The notes under the pieces: generated by a model | The model's input: only the letters and a program-made list of their open reading frames with translations | Database searches by the model: none | What the model was told of the DNA's origin: nothing | From: Halioglobus sp. | GTDB lineage: Bacteria > Pseudomonadota > Gammaproteobacteria > Pseudomonadales > Halieaceae | Assembly (NCBI GenBank): GCA_002699145.1 | Contig: PABK01000035.1 | Location: 1-64,000, forward strand | Reading direction: 5' to 3' | DNA length: 64,000 bases | In this document: piece after piece, positions 26,351-36,390 of the stretch | Position numbering within the stretch: the first letter of the stretch is position 1 | How the letters are laid out: each line of letters starts with the position of its first letter | Program-made: the position numbers and the translations under genes

Positions 26351-26896
26351 ATGGCGCTGGCGCACGCGATCATGACAGCCCTGATCGACGACGACCTGTC
26401 CGGCTACGAACTGGCCAAGGACTTCGAAGCCTCCCTGGGTTTCTTCTGGCACGCCTCACACCAGCAGATCTACCAGGAACTGCACAAGCTGGCGGACAGG
26501 CAGTGGCTGAACAAGCGCGAGGTCAGCCAGAGCGGCAAACCCAACAAGATCGTCTACGGCCTCACCGGCGCCGGACGCAAGGCCCTGGCGCGGTGGGTGT
26601 ACGACAAGACACGCACCCAGGCCGCCAAGGACGAACTGCTCATCAAACTGTACAACCTGAGCACAGAGAATGCCCGGCACCTGGCCGCGGAGATTGCCGA
26701 ACGGCGCCAGCAAATGATGCGCACGCTGTACCTGTACGAAAAAGTCCGTCTGCGACACTACGCCGACCCGGCCTCGCTGCCGGTGCGTCACAAGGGCGTC
26801 TACCTGGCCCTGCTGGCCGGGATGGGGCAGGGCGAACAGTTCCTGGCCTGGTGCGACGAGGCGCTGGAACTGCTCGCCGCGGTGGACTCGGCGTAG
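26351..26896 (+). CDS. PadR-family transcriptional regulator
   Basis: A 181-residue regulator with an N-terminal PadR winged helix (about 1-85: SGYELAKDFEASLGFFWHAS, QQIYQELHKLADRQWL and IVYGLTGAGRKAL) and a C-terminal helical dimerisation/effector domain (about 90-175). PadR proteins usually repress nearby exporter or detoxification genes on sensing aromatic acids. It follows the symporter gene by about 100 bases on the same strand; the FUSC operon lies on the far side of that gene. The target is not determined. Confidence 0.86.
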   Translation: MALAHAIMTALIDDDLSGYELAKDFEASLGFFWHASHQQIYQELHKLADRQWLNKREVSQSGKPNKIVYGLTGAGRKALARWVYDKTRTQAAKDELLIKLYNLSTENARHLAAEIAERRQQMMRTLYLYEKVRLRHYADPASLPVRHKGVYLALLAGMGQGEQFLAWCDEALELLAAVDSA

Positions 26897-26905
26897 GCTG
26901 CCCGC

Positions 26906-27916
26906 TCAGTCCCCGGGCGCCGGCGCCCAGCCGGGATCGACATGTCCGGCCTGCGCCAGCCAGCGCGTGGTGTCGCGCAGGGTGGTGGTCAGCGGGCGCC
27001 ACTGCAGCCCGAGGGTCGAGCGCAGCTTGTCGTCGTCGCAGTACACCCAGCGCGTGGCGAAGGTCATGGCCTCGCTGCTCAGGGGCAGGTCCAGGGCGCG
27101 CAGCCGGCTCAGCTGGTCGGCCAGGCGCCCGCTGGCGCGCAGCAGGGCTCCCGGCAGCGGCACCTTACGCAGCGAGCGGCCGGTGACCGACTCCAGTGCG
27201 CGGCCCAGGTCGCGCCAGGGCTGGTAGTGCCCGGCGGCGAGAAAGCGCCCCGCGTGTGCGCCCTCGAGCAGTCCCACGTGTGCGCCGGCGAGGTCGCGCA
27301 CGTCGATCAGTTGCAGGCCGGAACTGGTGTGGACATGGCAGTAGCGCAGGATGATCAGTAGCGACTGGTTGCCCTCGCTCAGCGCGGGGTCATCGGGACC
27401 CATGATCCCCGTCGGGTAGGTGATCGCGATATTGGCGCCCTGGTCGATCAGGTCCTGCACCACGCGCTCCGCCTCCACCTTGGAGCGGGCGTAGGGAGAG
27501 CGTGGTGCGGCGAGCGGGGTGCGCTCATCGATCACCGGCAGGCCCGGGTCGAACAGGGCTGCGGCGCTGGACACGTAGACGATGCGCTCGATGCCACGCT
27601 CCACGGCGCCGCCGATGACGCGCTGTGTGCCGGTCACATTGGTTTTGTGCATGAGGTCTGCCTGGCCGGGATCCATACTGACCAGCGCCGCGGTGTGCAC
27701 CACCGCGTCACAGCCCTCCAGGGCGCGGTCCACGGACACCCCGTCGGTGATCTCGCCCACGGCGAAGTCCACGGCCTCGACGCCGTGGCGAGCGTACAAC
27801 GCCTGCATCTTCTGCGCGTTGCGTACACCCAGGCGCACGCTGTGCCCGGCCGCCAGCAGGGCCAGGACCGTGTGCAGGCCGACAAAGCCTGTCGCGCCGG
27901 TGACGAAAACGTGCAT
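26906..27916 (-). CDS. NAD(P)-dependent epimerase/dehydratase (extended SDR, dihydroflavonol-reductase-like)
   Basis: A 336-residue extended short-chain dehydrogenase. The Rossmann motif TGATGFVG (6-13) and catalytic Tyr142/Lys146 in SPYARSKVEAERV are intact, with the serine in YVSSAAALFD before them. TYPTGIMGPDD resembles dihydroflavonol reductases and 3-beta-hydroxysteroid dehydrogenases. A good Shine-Dalgarno (CAGGAG) precedes the ATG. Substrate unknown, single gene, converging with the PadR gene. Confidence 0.85.
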   Translation of the reverse strand: MHVFVTGATGFVGLHTVLALLAAGHSVRLGVRNAQKMQALYARHGVEAVDFAVGEITDGVSVDRALEGCDAVVHTAALVSMDPGQADLMHKTNVTGTQRVIGGAVERGIERIVYVSSAAALFDPGLPVIDERTPLAAPRSPYARSKVEAERVVQDLIDQGANIAITYPTGIMGPDDPALSEGNQSLLIILRYCHVHTSSGLQLIDVRDLAGAHVGLLEGAHAGRFLAAGHYQPWRDLGRALESVTGRSLRKVPLPGALLRASGRLADQLSRLRALDLPLSSEAMTFATRWVYCDDDKLRSTLGLQWRPLTTTLRDTTRWLAQAGHVDPGWAPAPGD

Positions 27917-28003
27917 GTGGGACGCTCCTGTGCGGCCGTGAGCCGGCCTGGTGCCTGCGCGCCAGTATCGGCGCGGCGTCGCGGGGTGTAAAGGATGCGC
28001 CCG

Positions 28004-28597
28004 CTAGTCGTGGCGGTCTGCGCGCTCTCCCCAGATTGCTTCCAGGCGCTGGTCGCGGCCGCAGTTCCAGCGGTAGAACCTGTAGCGCAGCGGGTTCTTC
28101 ACGGCGTAGTCCTGGTGGTATTCCTCCACCGGCCAGAAGTCGCCGGCCGGGCGAATTTCCGTGTGCACCTGTGCGCCGTCGAACCGAGCTGACACGGCCT
28201 TCGCGGACTGCTGCGCCAGGCGACGCTCGGCCGGGGAGCCTGGGAAAATGGCGCTGCGGTAGCTGAAGCCTCGGTCGCAGAACTGCCCCCCGTTGTCGAA
28301 GGGGTCGATATTGACCCAGTAGATGTCCAGCAGCTCGGCGTAGCTGATCAGCGACGGGTCGTAGGTCACCTCGATGGCTTCGAAATGCCCCGCGTGGTCG
28401 CCCGCGTAGCTGGGATTTTCCAGTGTGCCCCCGGTGAAACCGGAGACGACGTCGAGTACACCCTGCCGACCCTGGAAATCCGACTCCATGCACCAGAAAC
28501 AGCCGCCTGCGAACAGCGCGGTGGCGCTGTCGGCCCGCGCCGCGCCGGGCAGGGCCAGCATCAGCAGTGTCAGCAGTAGTGGTGTCGATCGCCGCAT
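28004..28597 (-). CDS. msrA: Peptide-methionine (S)-S-oxide reductase, exported
   Basis: An MsrA enzyme reducing methionine S-sulfoxide in proteins. The signature FAGGCFWCMESDF holds the catalytic Cys33 and the nearby Cys36, followed by VVSGFTGG and EAIEVTYDP, and a C-terminal EEYHQDYAVKNP. A signal peptide (TPLLLTLLMLALPGAARA) indicates export, so it probably repairs periplasmic proteins. I choose the ATG at 28597 because it gives a normal signal peptide (197 residues); an in-frame start at 28624 would add nine residues. No MsrB domain is fused. Confidence 0.9.
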   Translation of the reverse strand: MRRSTPLLLTLLMLALPGAARADSATALFAGGCFWCMESDFQGRQGVLDVVSGFTGGTLENPSYAGDHAGHFEAIEVTYDPSLISYAELLDIYWVNIDPFDNGGQFCDRGFSYRSAIFPGSPAERRLAQQSAKAVSARFDGAQVHTEIRPAGDFWPVEEYHQDYAVKNPLRYRFYRWNCGRDQRLEAIWGERADRHD

Positions 28598-28834
28598 CGC
28601 GCGAAATCCCGGTGTCCTGGCCATGAGGTTGGGACCCGGGAGCCGTGGAAAAGTTCGGCGGCCATCGGCTTGCGGCGATATTCAGCGCAGATGGCGCCAG
28701 TTAGCCGCCGGAACGCCCATTTTCGCAGGTTTTGTATTTTCTGGAGAAAACTCCAGTTTTTCGTGGCGGGGGATGCCGCCGGCCCCCTAGAGTAGTGTCA
28801 GGACGAAACGACAAGCCCGGGGGGGCATACGCGA

Positions 28835-29140
28835 ATGAAAGCATTGTTAGCGACAGCGCTGGTACTGGCGTTGCTGCCGCAGGTGGCGGCCGCGCGCGTC
28901 TACATGTGCGTCGATCACGCGACCGGCCGGGCCAGTTTTACTGACAAGGGCTGCGCTACCGACGGCAGTCGCGAGGAGGTCCGCGTCGGCGCTACCAATC
29001 TCGACTCCGGCGCGAACACGCGCAAGCAGAGCGAGGACAAGACCTGGCGCAGCGAGCAGGATCAGCGCAAGAGCGGCGCGGACTTCGCGGCCGAGCGCCG
29101 CTCCCGTTACCAGCGCGAGGCGGCGATTGCCGAGCGTTGA
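28835..29140 (+). CDS. Small exported protein, DUF4124-like
   Basis: A 101-residue protein with a clear signal peptide (1-20, ending QVAAA), then RVYMCVDHATGRASFTDKGC, the pattern of the DUF4124 domain, with Cys25 and Cys40 that may form a disulfide. The rest (about 45-101) is highly charged and probably helical. Function unknown; likely periplasmic. Confidence 0.7.
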   Translation: MKALLATALVLALLPQVAAARVYMCVDHATGRASFTDKGCATDGSREEVRVGATNLDSGANTRKQSEDKTWRSEQDQRKSGADFAAERRSRYQREAAIAER

Positions 29141-29158
29141 CGCGCGGCGCACTGAGTC

Positions 29159-30043
29159 TCAACCATCTGGCCCGGCAGGCGACTTGCGCTCCCGCGCGAG
29201 ATAGATCGTCAACAGGCCCCCGGCGATGACCAGGGCGCTGCCCAGCAGGGACCACCGGTCCGGCACCTGCCCCCAGAACAACCAGCCCCAGAAACCCGCC
29301 AGCACCACCGCGAAGTAGTTGATCGGCGCGATGGCCGCGGTCGGCGCCATGCCGTAGGCGCGGGTATACAGTTCCAGTGTCCAGTAGATCGCCACTCCCA
29401 CGTAGAGAATGGCCAGCCAGCCTGCCGCCGGAATGCCGTCGAAGTCCCCCAGGCTGAACGGCGCCACGCAGGCCAGCGACAGCACGGCGTAGTAGAACAG
29501 GATACGCGCGGTCGGCTCGGTGGCGGCCAGGCGGCGCGTCGCCACCATGGACAGCGCCAGCGTGATGGCGGACAACAATCCCGCCGCGTGCCAGCCGCTC
29601 AGGCCCTGGGGGCTGGGCCTGAGAATCACCACGATGCCGGCGAAGCCGATAAACAGTGGCAGCCAGGCGCGGCCGGCGACACCCTCGCGCAACCACGCCC
29701 ACAGCACCAGTGGCACCATCAGCGGCGCGCTCTGGCGCAGCAGCATGGCGTCAACCAGCGGGATGTGCTGCAGCGACGCGTAAAACAGGTAGAAACCCAG
29801 CACGCCGGCGACGCCGCGCAGCAGGTGCAGGCCCAGGTGGCCGGTGCGCAGGTTGCCCGCGCCGGCGCGCAGGATGCGCGGCAGACACAGCAGCGTGCAC
29901 ACCAGGTATTGCACCGTGACGATGACCTCGGTGCTGGCGTATACCGAGGCGTACTTGGTGGCGGCAACGGCGGTGCTGGCCAGTCCCACCATGAGAAAGG
30001 ACAGCCCGATGGCCTTGCGCACTGCCTGGGACTCGGAAGGCAT
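29159..30043 (-). CDS. EamA/DMT-superfamily transporter
   Basis: A 294-residue inner membrane protein with ten predicted helices in two EamA repeats (about 10-135 and 150-285), for example LGFYLFYASLQHIPLVDAML in the first and TAAIAPINYFAVVLAGFWGW in the second. I use the ATG at 30043 (MPSESQ), which starts just before the first helix; the frame extends to 30097. Family members export metabolites or amino acids. The substrate is unknown. Confidence 0.82.
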   Translation of the reverse strand: MPSESQAVRKAIGLSFLMVGLASTAVAATKYASVYASTEVIVTVQYLVCTLLCLPRILRAGAGNLRTGHLGLHLLRGVAGVLGFYLFYASLQHIPLVDAMLLRQSAPLMVPLVLWAWLREGVAGRAWLPLFIGFAGIVVILRPSPQGLSGWHAAGLLSAITLALSMVATRRLAATEPTARILFYYAVLSLACVAPFSLGDFDGIPAAGWLAILYVGVAIYWTLELYTRAYGMAPTAAIAPINYFAVVLAGFWGWLFWGQVPDRWSLLGSALVIAGGLLTIYLARERKSPAGPDG

Positions 30044-30173
30044 GCTGGTAGAAACCGCAAAAGCGCCATTGTAGGCCAGGACACGGTGCGCTGGCACGCC
30101 CGATGGCGTTGCCTGCCGGCCTTGGGCATAATGCGCTCAGATTCCCAGGCAGGGGCGGTTCGCCCGCGACTGA

Positions 30174-31865
30174 ATGTACTACCAATACTTCGGGCTCACG
30201 GAAGCGCCTTTCTCCATCGCGGTCAATCCGCGCTACCTGTTCATGAGCGCCCGCCACCGGGACGCCCTGGCGCACCTGCTTTACGGCGTCGGCGCCGGGG
30301 GCGGGTTCATACTGCTCACTGGCGAGGTGGGGACGGGCAAGACCACGATCAACCGCTGCCTGCTGGAGCAACTGCCCGATGACACCGACATCGCCATCAT
30401 TCTCAACCCGGCGCTGGACGCGGTGGAACTGCTGGCCAGCGCCTGTGATGAACTGGGGATCGATTACGACCGGCAACAGAATTCGCTGAAGTCGCTCACT
30501 GACAAGCTGCACCAGTTCCTGCTCGAGAATCACCAGCGCGGTCGCAAAACGGTGCTGCTGATCGACGAGGCGCAGCACCTGGACTTCGACGTACTGGAAC
30601 AGATCCGCCTGCTGACCAACCTGGAGACGAACAGCGAGAAACTGCTGCAGATCATTCTCATCGGGCAGCCGGAGCTGGCGCAGATGCTGGCCCGGCCCGA
30701 ACTGCGCCAGCTCAACCAGCGCATTACGGCGCGCTACAACCTCGAGCCGCTCAACCTGGAGGAGACCGGGGCCTATATCCAGCATCGCCTGCAGGTCGCG
30801 GGGATGAGCCCGGAACGGGTGATTTTTCCGCCGGCGGTGGTCAGGGGTATCTACCGCGCCAGCCGCGGCATCCCGCGCATCATCAACGTGCTCTGCGACC
30901 GTATCCTGCTCGGCGCCTACGGGCGCAACCAGAGCCGCGCCGACCGCGGCATGCTCGCGCTGGCGGCGCGGGAGGTGCTCGGCCAGGACGCCGGCGGCGC
31001 GGATTGGCGCTGGCCGGCGGCCATTGTCGCCGGCCTGGCCCTGGTACTGCTACTGGTGCTGGGCGGCGGCTGGCTGCTGCTGGGGGGCAGTGGCGGGGCG
31101 TCGCCCGCACCGGCGCAGGCGGCCGTGCCCGTGTCGGAACCGGCGACAGGCTCGTTGTTATCTCCGCCGCCGGCGGCGCCCGCGGTATCGCCGGCTCCCG
31201 CGCCACGGCCTGCGCGGCAGCCGGCGCCCGCCACCGATGTCCTGCAGTCCACACTGTTACCCCCGGGCGAATCCATGGCGCAACTGTGGGCGCTGTACGA
31301 GGTTGCCGCCCCCGCCGCGCCGTGTCCGCGCACTCCTGTCGCCGGCGTACTGTGTACCGAGGGCGAGGCGGGCACCTGGGACGAACTGGCCGGACTGGAC
31401 CGGCCACTGTCGCTGTCGCTGGTAACGCCGCAGCGCTTCTCCGCCGAGGCGCTGCTGCTGGGTATAGAGGGCCAGGACGCGTGGCTGTTTGCGCCCGGGG
31501 GCGTGCAGCGCGTGCCCCTGGCCGAACTGGCGCCGCTGTGGGACGGCCGCTATCGCTACCTGTGGCGCCCCCCGGCGGAGTTTGTCAGCCCGCTGTCCCT
31601 GGGCGATCGCGGCGCCGCGGTCGCCGCGGTCGCCGCACTGTTCGCGCGCCTGGACGCGCAGGATACGCCGCTGGCGGAGCGGCAGTTCAATCGCGCGCTG
31701 CAGCAACGGGTGCGCCTGTTCCAGCGCCAATACGGCCTGGCCGACGATGGCGTCGTCGGCGTACAGACCCTGGTAAAACTCAACGAACTGCTCGGTATCG
31801 ATCCCGATGCCGCGGCGGCGCGCCAGCGCCTGACTGCCGACGACACGGCGCTACCGGCGTCGTGA
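30174..31865 (+). CDS. gspA: GspA/ExeA-type secretion ATPase with peptidoglycan-binding domain
   Basis: A 563-residue protein that opens with the ExeA hallmark YYQYFGLTEAPFSIAVNPRY. An AAA ATPase domain (about 1-270) has Walker A GEVGTGKTT (50-58) and Walker B VLLIDEAQHL (127-136). One membrane helix follows (about 281-304), then a Pro/Ala-rich linker and a periplasmic domain with a peptidoglycan_binding_1 motif (about 472-545, with VRLFQRQYGLADDGVVGVQT). ExeA/GspA with GspB helps the type II secretin assemble through the cell wall. No other gsp genes are in this window. Confidence 0.9.
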   Translation: MYYQYFGLTEAPFSIAVNPRYLFMSARHRDALAHLLYGVGAGGGFILLTGEVGTGKTTINRCLLEQLPDDTDIAIILNPALDAVELLASACDELGIDYDRQQNSLKSLTDKLHQFLLENHQRGRKTVLLIDEAQHLDFDVLEQIRLLTNLETNSEKLLQIILIGQPELAQMLARPELRQLNQRITARYNLEPLNLEETGAYIQHRLQVAGMSPERVIFPPAVVRGIYRASRGIPRIINVLCDRILLGAYGRNQSRADRGMLALAAREVLGQDAGGADWRWPAAIVAGLALVLLLVLGGGWLLLGGSGGASPAPAQAAVPVSEPATGSLLSPPPAAPAVSPAPAPRPARQPAPATDVLQSTLLPPGESMAQLWALYEVAAPAAPCPRTPVAGVLCTEGEAGTWDELAGLDRPLSLSLVTPQRFSAEALLLGIEGQDAWLFAPGGVQRVPLAELAPLWDGRYRYLWRPPAEFVSPLSLGDRGAAVAAVAALFARLDAQDTPLAERQFNRALQQRVRLFQRQYGLADDGVVGVQTLVKLNELLGIDPDAAAARQRLTADDTALPAS

Positions 31866-31905
31866 CGGGACCGGAGCGGCAGCGACCAGCCCGTGGAGGG
31901 CGACC

Positions 31906-32880
31906 ATGTCACTGATTCTCGACGCACTGAACCGATCCCGCCAGGAGGCCGATCCCGTACCGGGTCTTGGCACCCGTCACCCCGTGGCGCCGCGGAATCC
32001 GTTGTGGCGTCTGCTCCCCTGGGTTGCCCTGGCCGTGGCGCTGGCGGTTATCGCCTGGCTGCTGTTCGGGCGCGCGCAGCCGGCGCCGACGCAGCCCGTG
32101 GCGGAACTGTCACGCAACGTGAGCAGCGCGCTGAACTCGGTGAAGTCGGAGCTGCGCGCGCGGGCGCAACAGCCCGCAGAGGTGGTCGCGGCGCAGCCCT
32201 CCGCACCGGCCGCGTCGCGAGAAACCGCCGCAGCCGCGCAGTCCCGGGCCCTGCCCCCGACTGCAACTCCAGGTCCAAGTCCAATTCCAGGGGCGGCTCC
32301 AACCCCAGGCCCGGCCTCGACGCCGGCTTCCACCCCAGGTCAGGCCTCAAGCCCGGCTCCGGCACCGGTAGCGGCCTCGTCGCAGGCGCGGCCCGACCCG
32401 TCGGCGGACGCCGTGGCGCAGCTCTACCAGCGCGCCGCGGGCACCGCGCGGCAACAGGAGGAGGCGCGGGAAACCCCGTCGCGCAGCCCGGAGGGGGCAG
32501 GGCGCGAGGTCGCGCCCGCGGCGCAGTCCGCGGCGGGCGCGACCGGCGAGAGCGAGGAGGAGCCGGTGGATATCGAGGATATCCTGCTGCGCGCGCGCGA
32601 GGAGATGCACACCGAACGCCTGGTGGAGCACCCCGCGCCGTTCATCGCGGAACTCTCCCAGCAGGCCAAGGACGAAATCCCCACCATCTTTTATCGCCAG
32701 CACGATTATTCCGACAACGCGGCGCAGTCGCGCGTGATACTCAACAACAAGACCCTGGCTGTGGGCGGCAGTCCCGCGCCTGGCCTGAAGATCGATGAAA
32801 TCCTGCCGGACTCGGTGGTGCTCAGCTTCCGCGGCAGGCAGTTCCGCCTGCGCGCGCTCAATTCCTGGGTGAATCTCTAG
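31906..32880 (+). CDS. gspB: General secretion pathway protein B
   Basis: A 324-residue bitopic protein starting MSLILDALNRSRQE, the conserved GspB N-terminus, with one membrane helix (about 34-55). A long Pro/Ala/Ser linker (about 60-200) includes a TPGPSPIPG-type proline repeat. The conserved GspB domain is at the C-terminus (about 255-324; IPTIFYRQHDYSD and ILPDSVVLSFRGRQFRLRAL). It should partner with the GspA ATPase encoded 41 bases upstream to position the type II secretion secretin. Confidence 0.9.
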   Translation: MSLILDALNRSRQEADPVPGLGTRHPVAPRNPLWRLLPWVALAVALAVIAWLLFGRAQPAPTQPVAELSRNVSSALNSVKSELRARAQQPAEVVAAQPSAPAASRETAAAAQSRALPPTATPGPSPIPGAAPTPGPASTPASTPGQASSPAPAPVAASSQARPDPSADAVAQLYQRAAGTARQQEEARETPSRSPEGAGREVAPAAQSAAGATGESEEEPVDIEDILLRAREEMHTERLVEHPAPFIAELSQQAKDEIPTIFYRQHDYSDNAAQSRVILNNKTLAVGGSPAPGLKIDEILPDSVVLSFRGRQFRLRALNSWVNL

Positions 32881-32897
32881 GACCGTGCCGATGCGCG

Positions 32898-34307
32898 CTA
32901 CAGGCCGAGGTAGTCGCGCATGATCGCAAACAGGTCGGGCTGACGCAGGAACGATTGTACGCGCCCGGCACCCTCGGCGTTGCTGTACAGTGGCACCGCG
33001 GCGCCGGTGTGCTCCTCCATGATGAAGTTGGTGGTGGCGTAGTTCACCGCCATTTGCGCGCCCTCTGGCGTGACGATGCGCGCCAGTTTGCCGGGGGTGT
33101 AGAGCGGGATGGGATAGGCGGAGAACAGGCTCTCGTGGGGGATCAACTGCGCGGCCTGGGCGTGATCGGCGGTGACCAGCACGAGGGTGTGCGGGTGTTG
33201 CGTCGCGAAGTCCAGGGCGCTGGCCAGGGCCTCCTCCAGTTGCGCCAGTTCGCCGATGGAACCACAGGGCTTGCGCTCGTGGGCCTGCTTGTCGATCGAC
33301 GCGGACTCGACCATCAGGAAGAAACCGCGTTCGTTGTTTGCGCTGAGCTGCGCCAGCGCTACCTCGGTCATCTGCCGCAGTGAGGGGATGCCGTCGAAGG
33401 CCGGGTTGGGCTCGCAGCGCATGGGCTCGGGCAGCGTGACCGAGCCGAGATAGGGGTGCAGCCGGTTGAGCAGGCTAGGCCGCGGCTCCTCGGCCTCGCG
33501 CCCGTCCTCGCCCTGCAGTCGCACCGGCAGGGTCGATGGCGCGAACAGCCCGAGCAGGCGCTCGCCGCCGGGTGCGGCGGCGAGTTCCCGCTCGCTGTAC
33601 AGCAGGCGGAAGCCCTGCGCGCGAGCCTGTTCGGCAACGCTGCGCTGTCCGCCCTCCACCGCCACGTCAAAGTGTTTGCTGCCGCCGCCGAGCAGGACCT
33701 GCAGGGGGGATGCCGCCAGCTGTTCGGCGATGGAGCCGGCGCCGCCGCGCGCCTTGCTGTGTTGTGCGCAACTGCCCAGGTGGATATCCCGGTACACCAC
33801 CTCCTGCATCAGCGAGGGGTTCTCGCACAGGCGAAAGTTGATGTGCGCGACAAACGCGGCGGGCGTGGCGTCGGTCACGCTGGCGGTGGTGACGATACCG
33901 CTGCGCAGCCCGGCCGCGTGCGCCAGTTCCACGATGTTGCGCAACGGCTGGTCGCTGCCGGCGCTGGTGCCGATGCGGCCGCGGCTGGTCACCGCGCCGG
34001 TGGCCAGGCTGGTGGCGGTATTCGCCGAGTCGGACACGTACACCGGCCCCCCGTCCACCTTGTCCTCGATTGTCAGCACCTGCACGGCGGCGCGCAGGGG
34101 CAGGCTGTCCAGCAGCAATTTGCCAGCGGCGCCGTGCAGGTAATTGCGCGCTATGGTCAGCTGCTGCTCGTCCATGCCGTCGCCGATGATCAGGATGACG
34201 TTGCGCGGCGTGTCGCCCCCCGGGTCGGGGACGGGCGCCTGGGCGGAAACGGCAGTCGCGTGCAGCAGGGCGATGGCGAGCAGGCAGAAGCGGGTCAGTG
34301 TGGTCAT
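32898..34307 (-). CDS. Alkaline phosphatase (PhoA-superfamily), exported
   Basis: A 469-residue periplasmic phosphomonoesterase. A signal peptide (1-23, ending AVSAQA) precedes NVILIIGDGMDEQQ, where the first metal-binding Asp lies. The phosphorylated serine is in VSDSANTATSLATGAVT. Further metal-ligand segments are ESASIDKQAHE and LVTADHAQ. I take the ATG at 34307, which starts the signal peptide; the frame continues to 34349. It converges with gspB, 17 bases away. No Pho box was identified. Confidence 0.9.
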   Translation of the reverse strand: MTTLTRFCLLAIALLHATAVSAQAPVPDPGGDTPRNVILIIGDGMDEQQLTIARNYLHGAAGKLLLDSLPLRAAVQVLTIEDKVDGGPVYVSDSANTATSLATGAVTSRGRIGTSAGSDQPLRNIVELAHAAGLRSGIVTTASVTDATPAAFVAHINFRLCENPSLMQEVVYRDIHLGSCAQHSKARGGAGSIAEQLAASPLQVLLGGGSKHFDVAVEGGQRSVAEQARAQGFRLLYSERELAAAPGGERLLGLFAPSTLPVRLQGEDGREAEEPRPSLLNRLHPYLGSVTLPEPMRCEPNPAFDGIPSLRQMTEVALAQLSANNERGFFLMVESASIDKQAHERKPCGSIGELAQLEEALASALDFATQHPHTLVLVTADHAQAAQLIPHESLFSAYPIPLYTPGKLARIVTPEGAQMAVNYATTNFIMEEHTGAAVPLYSNAEGAGRVQSFLRQPDLFAIMRDYLGL

Positions 34308-34970
<663 letters not shown>

Positions 34971-34972
34971 CG

Positions 34973-36280
34973 ATGAACGCCCTCAAACACGCGCTGCCCG
35001 TGGCGCTGCCGGCGCTGCTGGCTTCCGCCGGCGCCAGCGCCGATGAACTGAACGGCGCCGACACCGCCTGGCTGCTCACCTCAACCGCGTTGGTGCTGTT
35101 CATGACCATCCCCGGCCTGTCCCTGTTCTACGCCGGGCTGGTGCGGGTGAAAAACGTGCTCTCCGTGCTCATGCAGTGCTTTGCGCTGACCTGCCTGATG
35201 TCCCTGGTGTGGTTTGCCGTCGGTTACACCATGGCCTTTGGCAGCGCCGGTGTGGAGCAGGGCGCCTACATCGGCGACTTCGGCAACGTCTTTTTCGCCG
35301 CGATCCAGATGGATTCGCTGAACGGCGGTATACCCGCGAGCCTGTTCGCCATCTTCCAGATGACCTTCGCCATCATCACCCCCGCGCTGATCGTCGGCGG
35401 TTTCGCCGAGCGCATGCGCTTCTCCGCCATGTTGCTGTTCAGCACCATCTGGCTGCTTGCGGTGTACGCCCCCGTCTGCCACTGGGTGTGGGGCGGCGGC
35501 TGGCTGGGTACGATGGGGCTGCAGGATTTTGCCGGCGGTACCGTCGTGCACATCACCGCCGGCGTGGCGGCTGTTGTCGCCGCGCTGGTGATGGGGCCAC
35601 GCCGGGGCTTCGGCAGCACCGCCATGCCGCCGCACAACCTGACCCTGACGGTCACCGGCGCGGGCATGCTGTGGGTGGGCTGGTTCGGCTTCAACGCCGG
35701 CTCGGCAGTGGCCGCGGACAACAGCGCCGCCATGGCCATGCTGGTGACGCACCTGTCCGCCGCCTGTGGCTCCCTGGCCTGGATGAGCATGGAGTGGATA
35801 CGCCACGGCAAGCCCTCCGTGCTCGGTATCGTCACCGGCATGGTCGCTGGCCTGGGCACGATCACACCCGCTTCGGGTTCGGTCGGGCCGGCGGGCGCCG
35901 TGGTTATCGGTCTCTCCGCCGGCGTGGTCTGCTACTTCGCCACCAACTGGATCAAGCAGAGCCTGAAAATCGACGACAGCCTGGACGTCTTCCCGGTGCA
36001 CGGTGTCGGCGGCATGCTGGGCACCCTGCTGGCCGGTATCTTCTGCGCCACCAACCTGGGTATTTTCAGCGGCAACGGCTTTACCGGCGAGGCCGCCTCC
36101 ATCGGCGACCAGGTGGCCATCCAGCTCACCGGGATCGTGTCTACCTTCGTCTACACGGCGGTGGTCACCTGGCTTATCCTCAAGCTGGTGGATGTCCTGA
36201 TCGGCCTGCGCGTCGACGACGAGGAGGAGACCCAGGGCCTGGACCTCGTGTTGCACGACGAACGCGGTTACGACCTGTAG
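34973..36280 (+). CDS. amtB: Ammonium transporter
   Basis: A 435-residue Amt-family channel with a signal peptide (about 1-23) and 11 membrane helices. It has GLSLFYAGLVRVKNVLSVLM, the pore histidines in VYAPVCHWVWGGGWLG and FPVHGVGGMLGTLLAG, and the motif LTVTGAGMLWVGWFGFNAGS. It moves NH4+/NH3 inward when nitrogen is scarce and is gated by the GlnK protein encoded just upstream. GAGGAG precedes the ATG. An intrinsic terminator follows. Confidence 0.95.
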   Translation: MNALKHALPVALPALLASAGASADELNGADTAWLLTSTALVLFMTIPGLSLFYAGLVRVKNVLSVLMQCFALTCLMSLVWFAVGYTMAFGSAGVEQGAYIGDFGNVFFAAIQMDSLNGGIPASLFAIFQMTFAIITPALIVGGFAERMRFSAMLLFSTIWLLAVYAPVCHWVWGGGWLGTMGLQDFAGGTVVHITAGVAAVVAALVMGPRRGFGSTAMPPHNLTLTVTGAGMLWVGWFGFNAGSAVAADNSAAMAMLVTHLSAACGSLAWMSMEWIRHGKPSVLGIVTGMVAGLGTITPASGSVGPAGAVVIGLSAGVVCYFATNWIKQSLKIDDSLDVFPVHGVGGMLGTLLAGIFCATNLGIFSGNGFTGEAASIGDQVAIQLTGIVSTFVYTAVVTWLILKLVDVLIGLRVDDEEETQGLDLVLHDERGYDL

Positions 36281-36299
36281 CGCAGGCCCGCGCGCACCG

Positions 36300-36325
36300 G
36301 GGCCGCCTTGCGCGGCCCTTTTTTT
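36300..36325 (+). terminator. Rho-independent terminator after amtB
   Basis: A 7-bp stem GGGCCGC (36300-36306) with GCGGCCC (36312-36318), 5-base loop, followed by seven T residues (36319-36325), ends the glnK-amtB transcript. Confidence 0.9.
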
Positions 36326-36390
36326 GCGCCCCGCGAACCGACCGCCGGATTTGAGGTACCCTAGGCGCTCGATCGCCGAGGAGCCCGCCA

